NCBI GenBank assembly: GCA_902465605.1
Contig: CABQNT010000001.1
Span: forward strand, 62,001 to 126,000
Length of the DNA: 64,000 nt
Direction of reading: 5' to 3'
From: Prevotella sp902465605
Lineage (GTDB): Bacteria > Bacteroidota > Bacteroidia > Bacteroidales > Bacteroidaceae
In this document: positions 1 through 8,554 of the stretch, one piece after another
Layout: each line of letters starts with the position of its first letter
Position numbering within the stretch: position 1 is the first letter of the stretch
Made by a program: the position numbers and the translations under genes
The notes under the pieces: model-generated
Told to the model about the DNA's origin: nothing
Databases searched by the model: none
What the model saw: the letters and a program-made list of their open reading frames with translations, nothing else

Positions 1-2
1 CT

Positions 3-1334
3 CACATGACGGACGTGACCATCCATTGGTTCGAATTCATTCGTGACAAGTACGGAAAAGACCATCCCCGACTGACCGAAATCAGGAGTTTTGAAACCAT
101 TGAGGCCACCAAGGTAGTGGAAGCTAATGAGAAGTTGTACATCGACCGACAAGAAGGATTTGTGGGAACCGGACTGAAAAAGAACGAGTTTGTGTGCAAC
201 TGCTCCGACATCGACGACATCATCATCTTCTACAAGGACGGAAAGTTCAAGATAATCAGGGTGGCCGACAAGATATTTGTGGGCAAGAACGTGATTCACG
301 TGCAGGTGTTCAAGAAGAATGATAAGCGCACTATTTATAATGTGGTGTACCAAGATGGCAAAAAAGGCACTTACTTCATCAAGCGTTTCAACGTGACCAG
401 CATAACGCGAGACAGGGACTACGACCTGACACAGGGCAAGCCTGGGTCGAGAGTGATGTATTTCACGGCCAATCCGAACGGTGAGGCCGAAACCATCAAG
501 GTGACGCTGGACCCCGATCCGAATAAGAAGAAGCAGAACATCTTCTTGGAAAAAGACTTCTCAGAAGTACTTATCAAGGGCAGAGGAGCCAAAGGCAACA
601 TCCTGACCAAGAAGGCTGTTCACCGCATTGGCCTGAAGAGTCATGGACACAGCACGCTCGGTGGCCGCAAGGTTTGGTTCGATCCCGATGTCAACCGCAT
701 CAATTACGAAGAGCATGGACGGTTCTTGGGCGAGTTCAACGATGATGATGCGATACTGGTCGTGCTGACAAATGGTGACTTCTACATCACCAACTTTGAT
801 CCCAACAACCACTACGAGGACAACATCCAGGTGCTGGAGAAATGGGATGAGCGCAAGGTGTGGAGCGCCGTGTTGTTCGATGCCGACAACCAAAACTATC
901 CTTATGTGAAGCGATTCATGATGGAAGCGACCAAGAAGAAGCAGAATTACATCGGCGAGAATCCAGACAGCAAGCTGGTCTTTCTCACCGACGTGGTCTA
1001 TCCAAGATTGTTAGTGACCTTCGGTGGTAATGATGCCACGCGCCCTGCACAGGAAATTGACGTGGAAGAGTTTATTGCCGTCAAGGGATTCAAGGCCAAA
1101 GGCAAACGCATCACCACATGGGAAGTGAACAAGATTGAAGAACTTGAACCCACACGTTTCCCCGAACCACCGGCTGATGAATGCGACAACGACCCGGAGG
1201 AAGAGGGCGAAGGCCAAGAGGATGCTGACGCAAACGAAGAAAATCTCGACCCGGATGCAGGAAAAAGTCAACAGCAGGTGATTGACGAAATATCGGGACA
1301 ACTCAACCTGTTCAGCGATGAAGACTTGGGATAA
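3..1334 (+). CDS. parC: DNA topoisomerase IV / gyrase subunit A, C-terminal part (partial at left edge)
   Basis: The frame is open through the left edge, so this is the last ~440 residues of a larger protein; the Met at position 6 is probably internal. The segment matches the C-terminal half of Bacteroidota GyrA/ParC-type subunits: a coiled-coil/tower end (HPRLTEIRSFETIEA near residues 20-35), then repeated beta-pinwheel blades that wrap DNA (for example GRGAKGNILTKKAVHRIGLK near 195-215, and VKGFKAKGKRITTWEV near 360-375). It ends in an acidic tail (DPEEEGEGQEDADANEE) and the ending LNLFSDEDLG. The catalytic tyrosine lies upstream of the window. The enzyme passes or supercoils DNA together with a GyrB/ParE partner. 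I favour the ParC-like paralog because of the divergent blades and acidic tail, but gyrA cannot be excluded without the N-terminus. Confidence 0.85.
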   Translation, partial: HMTDVTIHWFEFIRDKYGKDHPRLTEIRSFETIEATKVVEANEKLYIDRQEGFVGTGLKKNEFVCNCSDIDDIIIFYKDGKFKIIRVADKIFVGKNVIHVQVFKKNDKRTIYNVVYQDGKKGTYFIKRFNVTSITRDRDYDLTQGKPGSRVMYFTANPNGEAETIKVTLDPDPNKKKQNIFLEKDFSEVLIKGRGAKGNILTKKAVHRIGLKSHGHSTLGGRKVWFDPDVNRINYEEHGRFLGEFNDDDAILVVLTNGDFYITNFDPNNHYEDNIQVLEKWDERKVWSAVLFDADNQNYPYVKRFMMEATKKKQNYIGENPDSKLVFLTDVVYPRLLVTFGGNDATRPAQEIDVEEFIAVKGFKAKGKRITTWEVNKIEELEPTRFPEPPADECDNDPEEEGEGQEDADANEENLDPDAGKSQQQVIDEISGQLNLFSDEDLG

Positions 1335-2157
1335 TCACAGGAAACCAACATGGCAGTGGGCGTGTATCGCACTAATGCTATGTTGGTCAATGGTCATGGC
1401 GGCACAAACAGACGCCACGCCGTTGGACAAAATAACCACCAACGTCAAGATGATTGGCTGGGGTTACGTGGACATGCTCGACACTTATCTATCTCCTGAA
1501 CGCTATAAGGGTTGGCAAGTCAACTATCTATCGCATACCATGCACGAGCGCGAAGACCGCCGCATCAGCACTTTGAGCGTGCACCAAGGTAGTTTTGCAC
1601 ACGCCGACAACAGGGCAGGCAACGCAAACGAAATGCAGGCGATGTACCATTTTGCATACGCCTGGCATTACAATTGGCACTTTTTGAACCGACGTTTGAA
1701 CGTCAAGGCTGGCGGCATGCTAAACACACACCTCGGCATGTTGTACAATACCCGCAACTCAAACAATCCCATGCAGGCGAAAGTGGGGCTAAACGTGGCT
1801 CCATCAGTCATGGCAAGCTACCGATTCTGCATCAAGGACAAGCCGCTGACGGTGCGCTATGAGGCCGACGCACCACTGTTGGGCATGATGTTTTCGCCCA
1901 ACTACGGTCAGTCATATTACGAGATTTTCTCAGAAGGCAATTACGATCATAACGTTGTTGTCACTCATCCAATCAACGCTCTCTCACTACGACAGATGCT
2001 CACACTCGACTTCTCATTATACAAAACTACGTTTAGGATAGGCTACTTGGGTGACTATCAGCAAGCCCATGTGAACCATTTGAGATACCACACCTATTCG
2101 CATGTGCTCGTATTGGGCATCGTGAAGAAATTCACTTTAAACCATCTCCGCCCATGA
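1318..2157 (+). CDS. DUF3316 family protein, secreted or outer-membrane associated
   Basis: A 279-residue protein starting at an ATG that overlaps the end of the topoisomerase gene by 17 bases. I chose this over the upstream TTG because it places a signal peptide at the N-terminus (hydrophobic WACIALMLCWSMVMAAQ, residues ~11-28). The body is rich in aromatic residues and alternating beta-strand patterns, and begins its fold with a DTYLSPERYKGWQVNYLSH-type segment, which I recognise as DUF3316 of Bacteroidales; an 8-12 strand beta-barrel is plausible. The function is unknown. Its stop overlaps the start of the next gene (ATGA), so it is translationally coupled to the S41 protease and probably shares a transcript with it and the topoisomerase gene. 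Confidence 0.8.
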   Translation: MKTWDNHRKPTWQWACIALMLCWSMVMAAQTDATPLDKITTNVKMIGWGYVDMLDTYLSPERYKGWQVNYLSHTMHEREDRRISTLSVHQGSFAHADNRAGNANEMQAMYHFAYAWHYNWHFLNRRLNVKAGGMLNTHLGMLYNTRNSNNPMQAKVGLNVAPSVMASYRFCIKDKPLTVRYEADAPLLGMMFSPNYGQSYYEIFSEGNYDHNVVVTHPINALSLRQMLTLDFSLYKTTFRIGYLGDYQQAHVNHLRYHTYSHVLVLGIVKKFTLNHLRP

Positions 2158-3227
2158 AACAGTTGTTCTACCTATTGATAGCCTGTCTTTGCTTGACTGG
2201 CTGCGTCGATGAAGAGCAGTTGCCAGACACTCCTCGGGGCAACATGGAAGCCTTGTGGCGCATCATCGACGAGCATTACTGCTTTTTTGAATACAAAAAC
2301 ATCGATTGGCAAGAGGTGTATCAGCGTTATTCCAAGCAGATGGAAGATCGCATGAGGCCAGAGCAACAGTTTGAGATACTGTCGAACATGCTGGCCGAAC
2401 TGAAGGATGGACACGTCAACCTTTACACCAGTTTTGACCACGGACGCTATTGGAAGTGGCACGAAAACTACCCATCCAACTTCAGTGACACCCTGCTGAA
2501 CAAATATCTCGGCACCGATTACCGCATCGCCACGGGCATGCGATACCGCATATTAGACGACAATATTGGCTATGTTTACCTGGCATCATTCGGCAACAGC
2601 ATGGGTGCGGGCAACCTTGACAACGTGTTGTACCACCTGGCACCGTGCAACGGTCTCATCATTGACATCCGCAACAATGGTGGGGGCATGCTGACATCGG
2701 CCGAACAGCTGGCAGCACGATTTACCAACAAAGAGCTGCTGGTAGGCTACATGCAGCACAAAACGGGGAAAGGCCATCGGGATTTCTCCGAATTGCGCGA
2801 ACAACGACTCAAGCCGAGCAAAGGCTTGAGATGGCAGAAGAACGTGGTGGTGCTGACCAACCGACAGGTGTACAGTGCGGCCAACGAGTTTGTAAAATAC
2901 ATGAAGGAGTGTCCAAACGTCACGATTGTGGGCGATCGCACAGGCGGCGGAGCCGGACTACCTTTCTCCAGTGAGCTGCCTAACGGCTGGGGCGTTCGTT
3001 TTTCAGCCTGCCCCATGTACGACGTGAACAAACAAAGCACGGAGTTTGGCATCGATCCCGATTATCGCGTGGACATCTCCCATGAAGACTTTCTGCGAGG
3101 AAAAGACACCATCATCGAGTTCGCACGCCGCATTCTCAGCGCACACGACAAACAGACAACAATAACGAGCCATGCCAAAGCCCACAAAGGGCAAATGGAT
3201 CGTAACAATCTTACAACCGGACATTGA
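2154..3227 (+). CDS. S41 family (C-terminal processing type) serine protease, lipoprotein
   Basis: 357 residues. The N-terminus is a lipoprotein signal with lipobox LTGC (Cys17), so it should be anchored in an envelope membrane. An N-terminal helical domain (residues ~25-85, ending LKDGHVNLYT) leads into the S41 core. IIDIRNNGGG (near 170-180) is the family hallmark strand-loop, and NRQVYSAANEF (near 235-245) carries the expected nucleophile Ser, followed by GDRTGGGAG. No clear PDZ domain is visible, so it is closer to the short, tricorn-like or Bacteroidota S41 lipoproteins than to canonical CtpA. The start overlaps the upstream stop by ATGA. Substrate unknown; envelope protein turnover is the likely role. 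Confidence 0.88.
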   Translation: MKQLFYLLIACLCLTGCVDEEQLPDTPRGNMEALWRIIDEHYCFFEYKNIDWQEVYQRYSKQMEDRMRPEQQFEILSNMLAELKDGHVNLYTSFDHGRYWKWHENYPSNFSDTLLNKYLGTDYRIATGMRYRILDDNIGYVYLASFGNSMGAGNLDNVLYHLAPCNGLIIDIRNNGGGMLTSAEQLAARFTNKELLVGYMQHKTGKGHRDFSELREQRLKPSKGLRWQKNVVVLTNRQVYSAANEFVKYMKECPNVTIVGDRTGGGAGLPFSSELPNGWGVRFSACPMYDVNKQSTEFGIDPDYRVDISHEDFLRGKDTIIEFARRILSAHDKQTTITSHAKAHKGQMDRNNLTTGH

Positions 3228-3229
3228 CA

Positions 3230-3517
3230 ATGAAACAAATAGTTAATCGCATGAAACAATGGCTGCAAGGACTGTCATTCCGCACGGGCGTGATAGTGCT
3301 GTGTATCTGCATCCCCTGTTACATTCTCTCTTTCGCCCAGATGCTGCTTCCCATCAGTCAAGCCTCCAAAGGTGCGTTGTGGGTGGTATTCTTTGGATTG
3401 GCCAAAACCTTCCAATATGGTGGCCTTACGATTCTTGGAGTGGATGGCTACAAACGACTGAAGAATAAATTCGGTCATCACCATGAGAACAAAAAGCCAC
3501 GAACGCCACAAAACTAA
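3230..3517 (+). CDS. small two-helix membrane protein (transporter-suffix-like)
   Basis: 95 residues from an ATG 2 bases after the S41 stop; the frame also opens at a TTG six bases earlier, which I reject. It has two hydrophobic helices (TGVIVLCICIPCYILSFAQML, about residues 20-40, and ALWVVFFGLAKTFQYGGLTIL, about 48-68), followed by a basic C-terminus (GYKRLKNKFGHHHENKKP). The layout, two helices linked by LPISQASKG and ending in a short basic tail, resembles the small 'transporter suffix' proteins whose function is obscure. It is the last gene of the run that begins with the topoisomerase gene. Confidence 0.7.
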   Translation: MKQIVNRMKQWLQGLSFRTGVIVLCICIPCYILSFAQMLLPISQASKGALWVVFFGLAKTFQYGGLTILGVDGYKRLKNKFGHHHENKKPRTPQN

Positions 3518-3592
3518 GACCTGAACATCAAGGATATTTCGTTAGAAAGCAAAAAAACAGCTCAAAACAAACTAAAATAGAATATTATTCAT

Positions 3593-3600
3593 TACCTTTG
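3593..3600 (+). promoter_or_regulatory. -7 box of the tRNA-Leu promoter
   Basis: TACCTTTG, an exact match to the Bacteroidota -7 consensus TAnnTTTG, ends 11 bases before the mature tRNA 5' end. No good TTTG -33 box is seen at the usual distance; the region there is A-rich (AAACAAAC). Confidence 0.7.
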
Positions 3601-3611
3601 CATCCGCCCGA

Positions 3612-3693
3612 GCGCCCGTGGCGAAATTGGTAGACGCGCTAGACTTAGGATCTAGTGTTTTGCGACGTGTAGGTTCGAGTCCTATCGGGCGCA
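3612..3693 (+). tRNA. tRNA-Leu (anticodon TAG)
   Basis: The acceptor stem GCGCCCG (3612-3618) pairs with CGGGCGC (3686-3692), with discriminator A at 3693. The anticodon arm CTAGA-CTTAGGA-TCTAG presents the TAG anticodon, reading CUA and probably other CUN leucine codons. The D arm (GGCGAAATTGGTAGACGC) and the T arm with GGTTCGAGTCC are both canonical, and there is a long variable arm (GTGTTTTGCGACGT) as expected for a class II tRNA-Leu. CCA is not encoded. Confidence 0.96.
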
Positions 3694-3699
3694 CGCAAT

Positions 3700-3737
3700 A
3701 AAATCCTAACTGCTTGAACATGAGCGGTTAGGATTTT
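3700..3737 (+). terminator. intrinsic terminator after tRNA-Leu
   Basis: A 15 bp stem (AAAATCCTAACTGCT pairing with AGCGGTTAGGATTTT, one G-T wobble) around loop TGAACATG, seven bases downstream of the tRNA. The A-rich left arm and T-rich right arm would let it work in both directions. Confidence 0.85.
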
Positions 3738-3940
3738 AATTTATCTAAGTTTTTACGCACAATGAAGGTTAAGTAGCATTTTCTACTGAGCCAGTAACAC
3801 CTCACCATCAAGCTCTCACTAACTCTATTGCATTGTGGTTGATGTATTGATGACGCCACGGAAAAACCTGATGAAACCAAAATTTCTGTCTTAACATAAG
3901 ATAGGAGAATGGGTTTCATCGGGTTTTAGTTATGGTTCAA

Positions 3941-4198
3941 GGGCGGTTCTATAAATTAGCTTTGACAGATTGTGAGACTATTATTTGAGATCAATTTGTT
4001 TGTGAGTGAAGGAGTATAGCGAGCTATACGACTGAACGAACAGGCAAATTGAACCAAAAACGGAGCAAGCCGAATACAGTCAAACTTGTTTGAATTGTTG
4101 AGGCGCAGCCTGTTTTATATAAAAAAGAGTCCACAAGATGACAAAACGTAAAAAAGACTGACATAAAAAACTTTACGGTGTAATTTATAGAACCGCCC
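3941..4198. mobile_element. 258 bp MITE-like element with 18 bp perfect terminal inverted repeats
   Basis: The ends are GGGCGGTTCTATAAATTA (3941-3958) and its exact reverse complement (4181-4198). The element is flanked on both sides by TCAA (3937-3940 and 4199-4202), a likely 4 bp target-site duplication. The interior has no credible ORF, so it must have been mobilised in trans by a transposase that recognises these ends. It lies immediately downstream of the C69 peptidase stop codon, with only 22 bases between. Confidence 0.8.
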
Positions 4199-4220
4199 TC
4201 AAAAAAAACTTGCGGTTCAA

Positions 4221-5660
4221 TTAAGCACCGTGGAACAGATATTCGGCTTGAATGTCTTTGGTGAGCTCTGTGAACAACCGCTCTTGCAGTTTGTCGGCTA
4301 CACATAGCGCACGAGTCAACACCTTGTCAGTAAATTCTTGCAGCATGTCTTTCGCGCGTAACGGCTGTGTTTTGTATATACACAAATACTCTTCTTCCAT
4401 TTCGCGCTGCCGTTGGTCGGTTTCCTCCTCAAATTTGCGATACGTCTCTTTAATCATTGGCGCATATTTGTTGTAGTTCACCATACCCAGCGCCATCACC
4501 TTACGGAATTTCCAATAAGCAGAATCGGCACTCGACTGGTCGGTTCCCTGCGTATATTCAACCGGATATGAGCTGATGCCCTGATACAGCGGCAAGAACA
4601 AACCTAAGTCGGCCATGCCCATGGCAACGTAAGCAACACAGCCAATGGCCTGAGGCAGTTCGGGACGCACCTGTAGGATGTGGGTCTGTGTGGTTCTGAA
4701 GATAGATACCGGGCGATAAGGTTCTTTTGGATTGCTATGTAGATAGGGATCGTGTTCGGTATTGTCGTAGTGGAAGCGGAATGCTGTACGCAAATCGGTG
4801 ATGCTGATAGGCTTCTCGGCTTTGGCGTAAACAGGGAATGTGTTTTTGGTGACGTCATTCTTAATCGCTGGTGAAAACATCTTTTGCAGGCCCCATACGC
4901 GCGGATAATTATAGGTGGTGTCAAGTTTGACATCGCGCGCATACGACACATGGAAATCAAATTCGCCCTTCTTCGGGTCGTGTAATCCATGTTTCTCGGC
5001 AAACTCAATCAAGTCGGCAGATGCCAAATAGTTTTCTTTGTCGTTAGGATCGTACTGGCGGAAACGGCTCTGGTTGCCCGTGACGAAATATTGCTCTTTC
5101 GGCATTCTGCAAGCCAACCAACGATGTCCGCAGGCCGTTTCCAAGTACCATATCTCTTGTGCGTCTACGAATCCGATGCCGAAACCTTCTGCGATACCAT
5201 GTTTCTCGATGAGCATGCCCAAGCGCTCCACGCCCTCGCGTGCGGTGTGAACGTAAGGCAGTACGATGTTGAACACGGCATTCTCTGCCAACCCCGTTTC
5301 TACCAAGGGGTCATACTTTAACACCTCATCGCTGCTGAAAATACTTTCAGTAGCACTCATGCCCACGCCGGCGGTGTTGAATCCAGCACTTCCCCAGTGG
5401 TGCGGCAGGTTGAAGGGTGCCAATGCGCTGTAACCCAATGCTTCTTTGGGTAGCTCACAGCGAAACGGACTGTCCAGGGCGATAAATTCTTTCGGTCCCT
5501 CTTTTGTGTCTTCGTACAGTTCGTAGTTTTTGGCTTCCATGGCATCCCAGTCTTCCGAACGGGCTACAATCATGGAACCGTCGGCTGTCATCTCTTTTCC
5601 TACTATGATGGTAGTACACTCTGATGGTAATTCACTTACTTGGTTTTTCTTTTTTTTCAT
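4221..5660 (-). CDS. pepD: C69 family dipeptidase (PepD-like)
   Basis: 479 residues, the usual length of C69 dipeptidases. The N-terminus has a short polar propeptide (MKKKKNQVSELPSE) and then CTTIIVGKEMTADGSMIVAR; Cys16 would become the N-terminal nucleophile after autocleavage, as in this Ntn-hydrolase family. There is no signal peptide, so it is probably cytoplasmic. Other family-like segments are ARSEDWDA, GFGIGFVDAQEIWYLETACG (near 160-180) and FRFHYDNTEHDPY (near 290-305). It hydrolyses a broad range of dipeptides, which fits an amino-acid- or peptide-using anaerobe. It is monocistronic, facing away from the accessory island, and a MITE sits just past its stop. Confidence 0.92.
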   Translation of the reverse strand: MKKKKNQVSELPSECTTIIVGKEMTADGSMIVARSEDWDAMEAKNYELYEDTKEGPKEFIALDSPFRCELPKEALGYSALAPFNLPHHWGSAGFNTAGVGMSATESIFSSDEVLKYDPLVETGLAENAVFNIVLPYVHTAREGVERLGMLIEKHGIAEGFGIGFVDAQEIWYLETACGHRWLACRMPKEQYFVTGNQSRFRQYDPNDKENYLASADLIEFAEKHGLHDPKKGEFDFHVSYARDVKLDTTYNYPRVWGLQKMFSPAIKNDVTKNTFPVYAKAEKPISITDLRTAFRFHYDNTEHDPYLHSNPKEPYRPVSIFRTTQTHILQVRPELPQAIGCVAYVAMGMADLGLFLPLYQGISSYPVEYTQGTDQSSADSAYWKFRKVMALGMVNYNKYAPMIKETYRKFEEETDQRQREMEEEYLCIYKTQPLRAKDMLQEFTDKVLTRALCVADKLQERLFTELTKDIQAEYLFHGA

Positions 5661-5724
5661 AGATTGTTGTGTGTGATATGATGTTTAAAATATAATGTTG
5701 TGCGGTATTAGACTCCGCCATTTG

Positions 5725-5732
5725 CAAATTTA
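5725..5732 (-). promoter_or_regulatory. -7 box of the C69 dipeptidase promoter
   Basis: On the minus strand this reads TAAATTTG, matching TAnnTTTG, 65 bases upstream of the dipeptidase ATG. No convincing -33 partner is seen at 19-21 bp spacing. Confidence 0.5.
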
Positions 5733-6262
5733 ATGAATATTTTTTAGATGATGTATCAATAGGGTGGTAAAATTTTCAAGAATTACACGGCTTTTTCATT
5801 TAAGAATGTTGATTTGCGTTTGTATCCTATCAAACGGAACGTTCTTCGGTGAAATGGCTTCCGCTGCAACCACTTTTTAACACAAATGCTGGGCGTTTTT
5901 TCAACCAACTTGCCATACATTGAAAACATGCGAAATATAGAGGCATTTTGTTATTTTGCTGATTGTTAGATGATTATGCGATTTGAAAACTTAAAATACC
6001 ATGAAAAGGTGAAGTGGTTTGAATGTGAGATACCTTCTTTTAGTACAAAAAGGCCGGCTATAGGATGTAAATTGGGACTTAAAAGCATGCACATTAAGCG
6101 CCAAGAGCATACCTATTGTAAGGTAAAAGCATGCATATTGCCGATTTGTTCTGTGTGAAAGTGGTATAAGATGATGATTTCAAGGCTTTGAACACCTAAA
6201 GCACCCCCCCTATTTTATCTATTTCGCGATTTTGTTTTGTCAAAGAAAACGAATTGATTTAA
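5733..6262. other. 530 bp non-coding stretch with a short internal direct repeat
   Basis: I see no credible gene. A 62-codon frame at 5970-6158 has no homology that I recognise. Within it AAAAGCATGCACATTA (around 6080) recurs as AAAAGCATGCATATTG (around 6126) about 46 bases later, and a C7 run occurs near 6204. This could be a worn intergenic repeat unit between the dipeptidase promoter and the truncated insertion sequence. Confidence 0.4.
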
Positions 6263-6910
6263 CAAACGAAAGGTTTTTTAACACATAAGGCTAGCGATGG
6301 CTACATCTATAACATCATCCACAATGACACAACAGGGGAACTTGCCAAACACACAAGGCATAAGATGAAGTACAGGCATCGTCCCAAGAGCAAACATCTT
6401 CCAATCAAAGACAGGGTGAGTATCCATGAAATAAGTAAGGAAGTTGACGGGAAGAGATTCGGAGATTTTGAGATGGACTTAATCGTAGACCCTGACCAGC
6501 ACGCCATACTCACGCTGGTGGAAAAGTCCACCAATATGCTGCTTATGCAGAAACTGCCATTTGGAAAACAGTCAAAGCCTCTAGCAAAGGTGGTCAGGAA
6601 ACTGCTGCTACCATACAAGGACTGTCTGAAGACCATTACAACTGACAACGGACCTGAATTTGCGGCACATAAGGACATTACCAAGTACTTAGGCGTACCT
6701 GTGTACTTCGCCGATCCATATTGCTCATGGCAAAAGGGAGCGATTGAGAATACAAATAAACTAATCAGACAATATATACCGAAAAAGGAGTCGTTTGAAC
6801 GTTATACGGACAAGAGAATTATGTCGATACAAAAGAAATTGAACGAAAGACCGAGAGAAAAATTAAACTTTTCTACACCAAAACGAGAGTTCTTTAAACA
6901 CGTTTTATAA
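6263..6910 (+). pseudogene. IS30-family transposase, N-terminally truncated
   Basis: An open frame without its own N-terminus. Clear similarity starts at SDGYIYNIIHN (about 6293) and runs through KHTRHKMKYRHRP and on to the stop at 6910. The DDE core is complete: the first Asp lies in GDFEMDLIV, the second in TTDNGPEF, and the Glu in GAIENTNKLIRQY, with the IS30-typical YFADPYCSWQKG before it. The helix-turn-helix DNA-binding half (~130 residues) is missing and a stop sits at 6260, so this is an IS remnant that cannot transpose by itself. The nearest relative I recall is the IS4351-type group of Bacteroidota. Confidence 0.85.
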
Positions 6911-6937
6911 TTTTGCACTTGCTGGTTGACTCTACAG
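6911..6937. repeat. probable right terminal repeat of the IS30 remnant
   Basis: TTTTGCACTTGCTGGTTGAC followed by TCTACAG lies directly after the transposase stop, where IS30-type right ends are found. I did not find a matching left end upstream, in agreement with loss of the 5' part of the element. Confidence 0.5.
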
Positions 6938-6996
6938 ATGCCATTCATCCCAAATTAAAGTTTGAAATTCACATATTGGAGGATTATATAAAATAA
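6937..6996 (+). pseudogene. possible C-terminal tail of a toxin gene cut by the IS30 element
   Basis: Exactly where the IS end stops, a frame opens that reads DAIHPKLKFEIHILEDYIK and then a stop, 7 bases before the next gene. The hydrophilic, gene-like ending placed tight against an unrecognised small gene resembles the toxin tail/immunity gene junctions seen again at 41.6 kb. It has no start of its own. It is a weak call based on position and composition. Confidence 0.35.
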
Positions 6997-7003
6997 TGGT
7001 AGT

Positions 7004-7483
7004 ATGTTTACTATAGGGAAATTGACATATTTGAATATAGATAAAAAGAGTTTTAGTTTTGTGACAGATACTAAAGGCTCTATAGATTATCAAAAATGGG
7101 TAAAATACATTGATAAAAATCAGGGACTATTTGTATGGTATGAAGATACAGAAGATGGAAAAAATATCTTAAAAAACATTAAATATGTTCCAGAGGAATT
7201 TCAAAAGCATGCTCTTGCTTTGTTGAATAAGGTGCGGTGTTTTGCTAAATTTAATAGCAAAAAGAATTATTATGATATAAGTGTAGGATGTTCCGAAGAA
7301 AGCCAAAGAGTAACTATCACCTTTGAGCGAAGACCTCAAATAGAGGAGATTAGACTATTTTTAAACATGGCAAAATATTTAGATGCTATGCTCCTATACA
7401 GGGGGAAAAAAAAGATAGATGAAAAGATTATCGAAGAGTTGGAATATAACAGCAAAATGTGTAAAAAAAAGATTAAGCCATGA
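7004..7483 (+). CDS. hypothetical protein, candidate immunity protein
   Basis: 159 residues from ATG; no family recognised. It is a soluble, charged alpha/beta-looking protein without signal peptide or membrane helix, with a lysine-rich C-terminus (KKKIDEKIIEELEYNSKMCKKKIKP). Codon use and AT content differ sharply from the ribosomal genes downstream and fit the rest of this accessory island. Placed right after a possible toxin tail and followed by other orphan small genes, it could be an immunity protein of a polymorphic toxin. That role is inferred only from context. Confidence 0.55.
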   Translation: MFTIGKLTYLNIDKKSFSFVTDTKGSIDYQKWVKYIDKNQGLFVWYEDTEDGKNILKNIKYVPEEFQKHALALLNKVRCFAKFNSKKNYYDISVGCSEESQRVTITFERRPQIEEIRLFLNMAKYLDAMLLYRGKKKIDEKIIEELEYNSKMCKKKIKP

Positions 7484-7594
7484 ATTAGACCATATTATAA
7501 TTACTTTGTGGAGTGTTGTCATTTGTCAACGATATCACTTCACTATTGCTTGATATGCAATAATGGGTAAAAGCAAATTTGAAATTATTGAAAA

Positions 7595-8116
7595 ATGAAG
7601 ATAAAAGCACCAAGTAGAAGGCGCATTCTTTTTGAAGGAGAAGATATGTTCTTAACAGAATATTGTGATGATGGCAATATGTGGTTTTGGAAAATAATAG
7701 GAGAGAAGCCTTTTTTAATAGAAAAGGGCTTTAAGGAACAAGGGACTTTATACACCCTATCATTTCCTCAAGAAAGGAAATATCCTTATTCAGCCTATGA
7801 AAGTCGCATGTATTGCATTTACTTGGGATACAAGTATGCTGTTGAGAATATTTGGCATGAATTATTCATACTATACCCAAATGAACGTAAAACGAGAAGA
7901 TATTTAAAATTATATGACCATGATGATAGCCGAATAGAAGTTCCTTATGAGGAACTCATAGCTTCATCTCCAATCATTTGGGAAGAGCGAAAGCCTATCT
8001 CTGATTTTGTTTTTGATGTTGAACCGCTGGTCTATCTGTTCAAAGATAATTCATATATTGAAGAGAATCTGCATGGTGCATGGCATAACAAAATATCAAA
8101 TAAGCAAAATGAATAA
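7595..8116 (+). CDS. hypothetical protein, candidate immunity protein
   Basis: 173 residues, no recognised domain. It is soluble, aromatic-rich and acidic (EYCDDGNMWFWKIIGEKPF; LYDHDDSRIEVPYEELI). The start ATG overlaps the stop of a short upstream frame (ATGA) reading GKSKFEIIEK, which may be another toxin tail. It shares low GC and tight packing with its neighbours, and as with them an immunity role is inferred from context. Confidence 0.55.
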   Translation: MKIKAPSRRRILFEGEDMFLTEYCDDGNMWFWKIIGEKPFLIEKGFKEQGTLYTLSFPQERKYPYSAYESRMYCIYLGYKYAVENIWHELFILYPNERKTRRYLKLYDHDDSRIEVPYEELIASSPIIWEERKPISDFVFDVEPLVYLFKDNSYIEENLHGAWHNKISNKQNE

Positions 8117-8123
8117 TGGTAAT

Positions 8124-8215
8124 TTCTTGTCTCAAGGAGAGTGCTGTTCCTATTAAGTCTGCATTCTCAAGCTAATCATCAGAAGGCGAGGCTTTATCTG
8201 TAATGATTCAATAAA
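8124..8215 (+). pseudogene. decayed second copy of the PKD lipoprotein gene start
   Basis: About 90 bases align with the start of the intact PKD lipoprotein gene at 9690-9790. Both contain TGTCTCAA, GTTCCTAT and GCATTC at the same spacing, and both later have GTAA..ATTCAA. The translated similarity is SCLxExAVPIKSAF. In this copy a stop follows soon after the SAF segment and the rest of the gene is gone. This shows that the lipoprotein unit was once duplicated, or that cassettes were inserted between two copies. Confidence 0.7.
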
Positions 8216-8256
8216 GCATTTAAAATGGTTAGGGATGAGGGTAAAAGTTATTTTAG

Positions 8257-8553
8257 ATGAAGTTGCGTTGCAATTATATATCATATCTGAGTGCTATTGA
8301 CAACTTCGACCAACTCTATATCATACAACAAGGAGGTAGAGGAATAACTCGTGAGCAAATAATTAATCGTTTAAAAAATGTTTTGAATAAAGGGAAGAAT
8401 AAAGATGAAGTGTTTGAAATTGTTTGGAATAATGAAACTTTAAGAAAAAATGTTTTTGAAGGGCTTAGCCGTAAGAAAGCATTAGAATGTTTTAGTCAAA
8501 ACATCAATAGTAGTAATTACGAAATGTTTAACTCAATTTTAATTACCAAATAG
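8257..8553 (+). CDS. hypothetical small protein, candidate immunity protein
   Basis: 98 residues; no family recognised. It is predicted mostly helical, with a basic middle (REQIINRLKNVLNKGKNKDEV). The ATG overlaps the stop of a short frame reading KMVRDEGKSYFR, again the pattern of a toxin tail abutting an immunity gene. The next gene begins one base after its stop, so they are probably co-transcribed. Confidence 0.55.
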   Translation: MKLRCNYISYLSAIDNFDQLYIIQQGGRGITREQIINRLKNVLNKGKNKDEVFEIVWNNETLRKNVFEGLSRKKALECFSQNINSSNYEMFNSILITK

Positions 8554-8554
8554 C

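Noticed and set aside
5970..6158. 62-codon plus-strand frame near the dipeptidase promoter
   Set aside because: It overlaps a direct repeat and has no start context or family; more likely a worn repeat than a gene.
6263..6937. complete IS30 insertion sequence
   Set aside because: The N-terminal third of the transposase and the left end are absent.
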